From positions 1 to 8,529 of the forward strand of contig CAMXNV010000090.1 in the NCBI GenBank assembly GCA_947245315.1: a DNA stretch of 8,529 nucleotides, read 5' to 3'. How positions within the stretch are numbered: the stretch's first letter is position 1; each line of letters opens with the position of its first letter. Shown in pieces: positions 4,810-8,529 of the stretch. A program made the position numbers and the translations under genes. Source of the stretch: an uncultured Oscillibacter sp. GTDB lineage: Bacteria > Bacillota > Clostridia > Oscillospirales > Oscillospiraceae. The notes beneath the pieces are model-generated. The model was not told the DNA's origin. It saw nothing but the letters and a program-made list of their open reading frames with translations, and did not search any database.

Positions 4810-4955
4810 GTTTCGGCGGTTTTTTTATTTTCCCCCGCCGGCGGAGGAAGGCCATCGCTCTCCAAGCGGACGCTTTGTGCGCACATGGCGGCTGCTCATG
4901 CGCTTATCCTGCCCGTATGATCTCACGCGGAAACCGCGTATTCGGGAGGGAACGC
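4810..4955 (+). other. Leader between riboswitch terminator and deaminase start
   Basis: No gene is supported here. An in-frame extension of the deaminase runs through this stretch, but it would begin inside the terminator stem and has no ribosome binding site. CGGCGG/CCGCCG (4814-4840) can pair around a T-rich loop, and ACGCGG/CCGCGT (4925-4939) forms a tight hairpin 4 nt before the GGGAGGG ribosome binding site at 4944-4950. Confidence 0.5.
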
Positions 4956-6311
4956 ATGAGCAGTCTTTTTGTGAAAAACGCCTCGGCCATTGTCACCTGC
5001 GACGGCCGAGACACCGTGCTGGAAAACGCCGGTATCCTGATTCAGGACGGGGCCGTCGCCTACCTGGGGCCCGAGCCCCAGACGGCGGACGAAACCCTGG
5101 ACGCCTCCGGCTGCATCGTCTATCCGGGCCTGGTCAACACCCACCATCACCTCTACCAGACCTTCAGCCGGAATCTGCCCCAGGTGCAGAACATGGAGCT
5201 CTTCGACTGGCTGAGGACGCTGTATGAGATTTGGAAGAATCTGGACGGCGAGACCATCTACCACAGCTCCATCGTGGGCATGGGGGAGCTGTTGAAAACC
5301 GGCTGCACCACCGTCTTTGACCACCATTACGTCTTCCCCGGCGGGGCCTCCCTGGCCCTGCTGGACGCACAGTTCGCCGCGGCGGAGGCCCTGGGGGTGC
5401 GGATGTACGCCTCCCGGGGGAGCATGGACCTGAGCAAAAAGGACGGCGGCCTGCCTCCGGACAGCGTGGTCCAGAGCGTGGACGAGATTCTCCGGGACTG
5501 CCGGGCGGCGGTGGAGAAGTTTCACGACCCCCGGCCCCTCTCCATGCGGATGATCGCCCTGGCGCCCTGCTCGCCCTTCAGCGTCTCGGCGGAGCTGCTG
5601 CGCCAGTCCGCTATTTTAGCCCGGGACCTGGGCGTCCGGCTCCACACCCATCTCTGCGAGACGAAGGACGAGGAGAACTATGTTCTGGAGAAGCACGGCA
5701 AGCGCCCCCTGGCCTATATGGAAGACCTGGGCTGGGTGGGCCCGGACGTGTGGTACGCCCACGGCATCCACTTCAATGACGCGGAATTGAAGCTGCTGGC
5801 GGACACGGGCACCGGCGTGGCCCACTGCCCGATTTCCAACATGAAGCTCTCCTCCGGCGTGTGCCGGGTCCCCGACATGCTGGCCCTGGGGGTCCCCGTG
5901 GGCCTGGCCGTGGACGGCAGCGCCAGCAACGACGGGTCCAATCTTCTGGAGGAGCTGCGGGCGGCCTACCTGCTCCACCGCCTCCACTCCAGCGAGCGGG
6001 CCCCCAGCGGCTATGACTGTCTGAAAATCGCCACGCGGGGCAGCGCCCGTGTCTTGGGCCGGGAGGACATCGGCTCCCTGGAGCTTGGAAAGGCCGGAGA
6101 CCTGTTTCTGCTTCGCCGGGACCGGCTGGAACTGGTGGGGGCGGACCTGGACGTCAAATCCATGCTGGGCACCGTGGGCTTCAAGGGCCCGGTGGACGCC
6201 ACGGTGGTGAACGGCAGGGTCGCCGTCAAGGACGGCCGCCTCACAGGTGTGGACGAGGAACGGGCGGTCCGGGAGGCCCGGGCCTGCGTACAGGCATATT
6301 TGAACCGCTGA
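4956..6311 (+). CDS. 8-oxoguanine deaminase-like amidohydrolase
   Basis: This 451-residue cytosolic enzyme belongs to the amidohydrolase superfamily, subgroup COG0402 (cytosine/guanine/atrazine hydrolases). Expected reaction: 8-oxoguanine plus water to urate plus ammonia; isocytosine is a known side substrate of the family. Mononuclear-metal residues are present: HxH at H63/H65, H232 in HTHLCE with the proton-shuttle E235, H269 in YAHG, and D320 in VDGSASND. The segment after the HxH (YQTFSRNLPQ then LFDWLRTLYEIW, 67-93) resembles 8-oxoguanine deaminases more than guanine deaminases. The start at 4956 follows GGGAGGG with a 5-nt gap. It is the first gene of an operon behind the purine riboswitch, with the purine permease 57 bp downstream, which supports a purine substrate. 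An alternative label is a hydroxydechloroatrazine-hydrolase-like amidohydrolase. The family is certain; the exact substrate is likely. Confidence 0.88.
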   Translation: MSSLFVKNASAIVTCDGRDTVLENAGILIQDGAVAYLGPEPQTADETLDASGCIVYPGLVNTHHHLYQTFSRNLPQVQNMELFDWLRTLYEIWKNLDGETIYHSSIVGMGELLKTGCTTVFDHHYVFPGGASLALLDAQFAAAEALGVRMYASRGSMDLSKKDGGLPPDSVVQSVDEILRDCRAAVEKFHDPRPLSMRMIALAPCSPFSVSAELLRQSAILARDLGVRLHTHLCETKDEENYVLEKHGKRPLAYMEDLGWVGPDVWYAHGIHFNDAELKLLADTGTGVAHCPISNMKLSSGVCRVPDMLALGVPVGLAVDGSASNDGSNLLEELRAAYLLHRLHSSERAPSGYDCLKIATRGSARVLGREDIGSLELGKAGDLFLLRRDRLELVGADLDVKSMLGTVGFKGPVDATVVNGRVAVKDGRLTGVDEERAVREARACVQAYLNR

Positions 6312-6324
6312 GCGGCTAAATCAA

Positions 6325-6350
6325 CTCCGCGGGGCATGTCACGCGCGGAG
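6325..6350 (+). other. Hairpin between deaminase and permease genes
   Basis: CTCCGCG (6325-6331) pairs with CGCGGAG (6344-6350) just before the permease ribosome binding site GGGAGG at 6355-6360. It has no T-run, so the two genes should be cotranscribed. It could tune relative expression or mRNA processing. Confidence 0.4.
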
Positions 6351-6368
6351 CTACGGGAGGAACACAGC

Positions 6369-7742
6369 ATGAACGCTGATCGAAAAAACACCCGCGAGCA
6401 GGACCAGAAAATGGTCTATGAGCTGGACGGCCGTCCCAGTCTCCCCACGGCGGTCCCCCTGGGCCTCCAGCACGTTTTGGCCATGTTCACGTCGAACCTG
6501 GCTCCTCTCCTCATCATTGCCGGGGTCTGCGGCCTTTCCGGCGCGGACACGGTGACCATGGTCCAGTGCGCCATGTTCGTCTCCGGCCTCACCACCTTCA
6601 TCCAGCTGTATCCCCTGCGCCTGGGAAGCAAATACCAGGTGGGGGCCCGGCTGCCCATCGTCATGGGCACCTCCTTCACCTTCGTGCCCACCGCCTCCGC
6701 CGTGGGCGCGGCGGGCGGCATCGGGGCCGTCCTGGGCGGGTGCCTTGCGGGCAGTCTGGTGGAGGTCTTCATGGGCTTCTTCTACAAGTACATTCGCCGC
6801 TTCTTCCCGCCCCTGGTGGTGGGCTGCACGCTGGTAACCATCGGCGTGAACCTGCTGGGCATCGGCGTGGATTACTTTGCCGGGGGCGCGGGCGCGGCGG
6901 ATTATGGTTCCTTGAAAAATCTGGCCGTGGCTTTCTTTGTGCTGGTCATCGTCATTCTGCTCCAGCGCTTCGGGAAGGGGCTGGCCAAAAACGCCGCCAT
7001 CCTGATCGGCCTAGTGGCGGGCTACATTGTGGCGGCTGTTTTGGGTATGGTGGACACCACCCCCATCGCGGAGGCCGCCTGGTTCGGCCTGCCCCTGCCC
7101 ATGCAGTTCAAGATGAGCTTCCAGCCCGCCGCCATTATGAGCTTTGCGGCTCTGTTCGTCACCTCCGGCCTGGAGACCATCGGCAACACCTCCGGCATCA
7201 CCATGGCGGGTTTTGACCGGGAGGCCACGGAGCGGGAGACCTCCGGCGCGATCCTGGCGGACGCTCTGGGCTCCACCACCGCCGCCATTTTCAACGCCCT
7301 GCCCAACACGGCCTTCGGCCAGAACGCGGGCATTGTGGCTATGACGAGAGTGGTGAACCGCTGGTGCATCGCCACGGGGGCCTTCATTCTCATGATCTCG
7401 GGCTTCTTCCCCAAGCTGGGGGCGATCTTCTCCGCCATCCCCAACGCCGTCCTGGGCGGGGCCATCATCACGGTCTTCGGGATGATCCTGATCAACGGCA
7501 TCAAAATGATCGCCAAGGCGGGGTTCAGCGAGCGGAACATCCTGGTCATGGGCCTGACCTTCGTCTTCGGAATCGGCGTTCCCGCCCACCCGGAGGCCGT
7601 GGCCCAGCTCCCCGGCTTTATCCGGTTCATTTTCAACGACGCGGTCACGGCCACCTGCATTATGGCTATCCTCGCCAATGTCCTGTTCCCCATGAAGGAC
7701 GCGGCGGACATTGAAAAAGCCAAAGAAGCTATGATGAGCTGA
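6369..7742 (+). CDS. NCS2-family purine permease, probably xanthine/urate type
   Basis: This 457-residue multi-pass membrane protein belongs to the nucleobase-cation symporter-2 (NAT) family and imports a nucleobase with a proton or sodium. Family residues are visible: H35 in LQHVLAMF (TM1), E269 in SGLETIGNTSG (TM8), D298 in LADALGS (TM9) and the NAT signature QNAGIVAMTR (318-327). That signature ends in T-R, as in the Aspergillus urate-xanthine carrier UapA; E. coli XanQ, from memory, has T-G. This favours oxidised purines over uracil, but one motif does not settle substrate. The start at 6369 follows GGGAGG with an 8-nt gap; an upstream in-frame ATG lies inside the intergenic hairpin. As second gene of the riboswitch operon, it most simply imports the purine that the deaminase consumes, or moves the urate produced. 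Confidence 0.88.
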   Translation: MNADRKNTREQDQKMVYELDGRPSLPTAVPLGLQHVLAMFTSNLAPLLIIAGVCGLSGADTVTMVQCAMFVSGLTTFIQLYPLRLGSKYQVGARLPIVMGTSFTFVPTASAVGAAGGIGAVLGGCLAGSLVEVFMGFFYKYIRRFFPPLVVGCTLVTIGVNLLGIGVDYFAGGAGAADYGSLKNLAVAFFVLVIVILLQRFGKGLAKNAAILIGLVAGYIVAAVLGMVDTTPIAEAAWFGLPLPMQFKMSFQPAAIMSFAALFVTSGLETIGNTSGITMAGFDREATERETSGAILADALGSTTAAIFNALPNTAFGQNAGIVAMTRVVNRWCIATGAFILMISGFFPKLGAIFSAIPNAVLGGAIITVFGMILINGIKMIAKAGFSERNILVMGLTFVFGIGVPAHPEAVAQLPGFIRFIFNDAVTATCIMAILANVLFPMKDAADIEKAKEAMMS

Positions 7743-7997
7743 CGGCGTCGAAGCCCCCGGGAAAATCCAGTTAAACGGGTGTCCTTGAGTGCTCGAAATG
7801 CTGCCTTGGGGAGCTCGGGGGGCTGCTAATGCCCGGCGGGGAGAGGTTTTGTTCGAATAGCGCATGTGATATCCGTAAGGCGGCTTTGCTGCCTTACGGA
7901 TATCTAATTGCAGGGCAAGGTGAGTTTTTTGTCTGTGGCCGGGCGCGAGGACGGCGTAAGTGAAAATTTTAGGGCAACGGAAAATGCGGCAGAACAT
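7743..7997. other. Intergenic region between permease and tRNA operon
   Basis: I see no coding gene and no standard terminator with a T-run for the permease operon. A small GGGC/GCCC hairpin with a 7-nt loop (about 7829-7843) and the large hairpin at 7868-7904 are the only structures. Open frames crossing this stretch are shadows with no ribosome binding site. Confidence 0.5.
7868..7904. repeat. Perfect long hairpin downstream of the permease operon
   Basis: GATATCCGTAAGGC (7868-7881) and its exact reverse complement (7891-7904) extend inward by two more pairs (one G-T) to a 5-nt CTTTG loop, giving a 16-bp stem. No T-run follows on either strand. It may protect or define the 3' end of the permease mRNA, or be a solitary palindromic repeat. 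Confidence 0.65.
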
Positions 7998-8030
7998 AAA
8001 AAATCCAGCCCTTTTGCAAAAGGCTGGATT
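7998..8030 (-). terminator. Terminator of the tRNA operon
   Basis: On the minus strand AATCCAGCC (8030-8022) pairs with GGCTGGATT (8010-8002), with further A/T pairing inside, and runs into six T (8003-7998). It lies 4 nt past the end of the tRNA-Thr gene. Confidence 0.88.
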
Positions 8031-8033
8031 ACA

Positions 8034-8109
<76 letters not shown>

Positions 8110-8114
8110 AAATA

Positions 8115-8191
8115 TGGCGACCCGGAACGGGCTCGAACCGTCGACCTCTAGCGTGACAGGCTAGCGTTCTAACCAACTGAACTACCGGGCC
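8115..8191 (-). tRNA. tRNA-Asp (anticodon GTC)
   Basis: Full cloverleaf of 77 nt. Acceptor GGCCCGG/CCGGGTC, anticodon stem CTAGC/GCTAG with loop CTGTCAC, the expected G discriminator of tRNA-Asp, and encoded CCA. Confidence 0.96.
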
Positions 8192-8232
8192 ATAGGAAAT
8201 CTATCATAACACGGCAACGCCGCAGAATTGTA

Positions 8233-8308
8233 TGGCAGGGGCAGAAGGACTTGAACCCTCGGCACGCGGTTTTGGAGACCGCTGCTCTACCAACTGAGCT
8301 ATACCCCT
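8233..8308 (-). tRNA. tRNA-Trp (anticodon CCA)
   Basis: Full cloverleaf of 76 nt. Acceptor AGGGGTA/TGCCCCT, anticodon stem GCGGT/ACCGC with loop CTCCAAA, G discriminator and encoded CCA. Confidence 0.96.
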
Positions 8309-8345
8309 ATTTCGCTTCAGGAGTACCCCGCGGCGAACGACCATC

Positions 8346-8422
8346 TGGTGGGCCTTCGGGGACTCGAACCCGGGACCGGCCGGTTATGAGCCGGCTGCTC
8401 TAACCAACTGAGCTAAAGGCCC
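8346..8422 (-). tRNA. tRNA with anticodon CAT, probably Ile2, else elongator Met
   Basis: Full cloverleaf of 77 nt. Acceptor GGGCCTT/AAGGCCC, anticodon stem GCCGG/CCGGC with loop CTCATAA, A discriminator and encoded CCA. It lacks the unpaired 1-72 position and the three stacked G-C pairs of the initiator tRNA. As I remember it, B. subtilis tRNA-Ile2 reads very similarly through the D-arm and anticodon arm, so TilS-modified Ile2 (reading AUA) is favoured over elongator Met. Confidence 0.9.
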
Positions 8423-8438
8423 GTCTTGCTTGAAAGAG

Positions 8439-8470
8439 GAAATTGCCGCCACCCTTGTGGCGGCAATTTC
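8439..8470. repeat. 14-bp perfect hairpin inside the tRNA operon
   Basis: GAAATTGCCGCCAC (8439-8452) and its exact reverse complement (8457-8470) enclose a 4-nt loop between tRNA-Asn and the CAT tRNA. On the minus strand it is followed by a pyrimidine-rich but T-poor tract. It may be a partial terminator or an RNA-processing structure. Confidence 0.7.
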
Positions 8471-8475
8471 TCCTC

Positions 8476-8529
8476 TGGCTCCCCCTGTTGGGCTCGAACC
8501 AACAACCCCGCGGTTAACAGCCGCGTGCT
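8476..8529 (-). tRNA. tRNA-Asn (anticodon GTT), cut by the window end
   Basis: The 3' two thirds are present: anticodon stem CGCGG/CCGCG with loop CTGTTAA, T-arm with TTCGAGC, 3' acceptor strand, G discriminator and encoded CCA. The 5' acceptor and D-arm lie beyond 8529. Confidence 0.93.

Noticed and set aside
4797..4955. Upstream in-frame extension of the deaminase
   Set aside because: It would start inside the riboswitch terminator stem. The family N-terminus (a strand leading to VTCDG) begins at the ATG at 4956, which has a good ribosome binding site.

Overview
This GC-rich window comes from an endospore-forming Clostridia-type bacterium. The evidence is a clear SpoIIR gene, a tandem of Spo0A-box-like sites, a purine riboswitch, Firmicutes-like ribosome binding sites, and a short GTAGGGGCG-type palindromic repeat of a kind I associate with gut Oscillospiraceae such as the Flavonifractor/Intestinimonas group. 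The genus-level guess is inference. No plasmid, phage, transposase or CRISPR signal is visible, so this looks like chromosome.

Layout. Positions 1-765 carry a promoter and a PIN/NYN-like putative ribonuclease gene. Positions 766-1239 are intergenic: a long imperfect palindrome, a terminator, three Spo0A-box-like repeats spaced 10 bp apart, an extended -10 promoter and a structured leader. Positions 1240-2031 encode a small soluble histidine-kinase-like ATPase that lacks the phospho-acceptor histidine. Positions 2032-2242 are a convergent region packed with inverted repeats. On the minus strand, a DUF1576-type duplicated membrane protein (GTG start, 4342 to 2945) is followed by spoIIR (2881 to 2243). 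A perfect 18-bp hairpin between them buries the spoIIR ribosome binding site.

Positions 4343-4955 are the divergent regulatory region. It holds a hairpin/T-tract and putative promoter facing DUF1576, an 80-bp MITE-like repeat, a strong promoter, and a purine (guanine-family) riboswitch. The riboswitch terminator reuses the aptamer's own J3/1 and P1' strand. It precedes a two-gene operon: an 8-oxoguanine deaminase-like amidohydrolase (4956-6311) and an NCS2 purine permease (6369-7742) whose signature motif resembles urate/xanthine carriers.

Positions 7743-8033 have no gene but include a 16-bp-stem hairpin and the terminator of a minus-strand tRNA operon. That operon reads, in transcription order, Asn (cut by the window edge), a CAT-anticodon tRNA (Ile2 or Met), Trp, Asp and Thr, all with encoded CCA.

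How the parts work together. The most coherent system is the riboswitch-deaminase-permease unit. Ligand binding should prevent the terminator, so a purine would switch on the genes that take it up and deaminate it (8-oxoguanine to urate). 8-Oxoguanine-sensing variants of the purine riboswitch have been reported from Paenibacillaceae next to 8-oxoguanine deaminase genes. Here the same gene partner occurs with a pocket that looks like the ordinary guanine class, so the ligand is an open question. A second, looser theme is sporulation: the kinase-like gene may be under Spo0A control, and spoIIR may be translationally gated.
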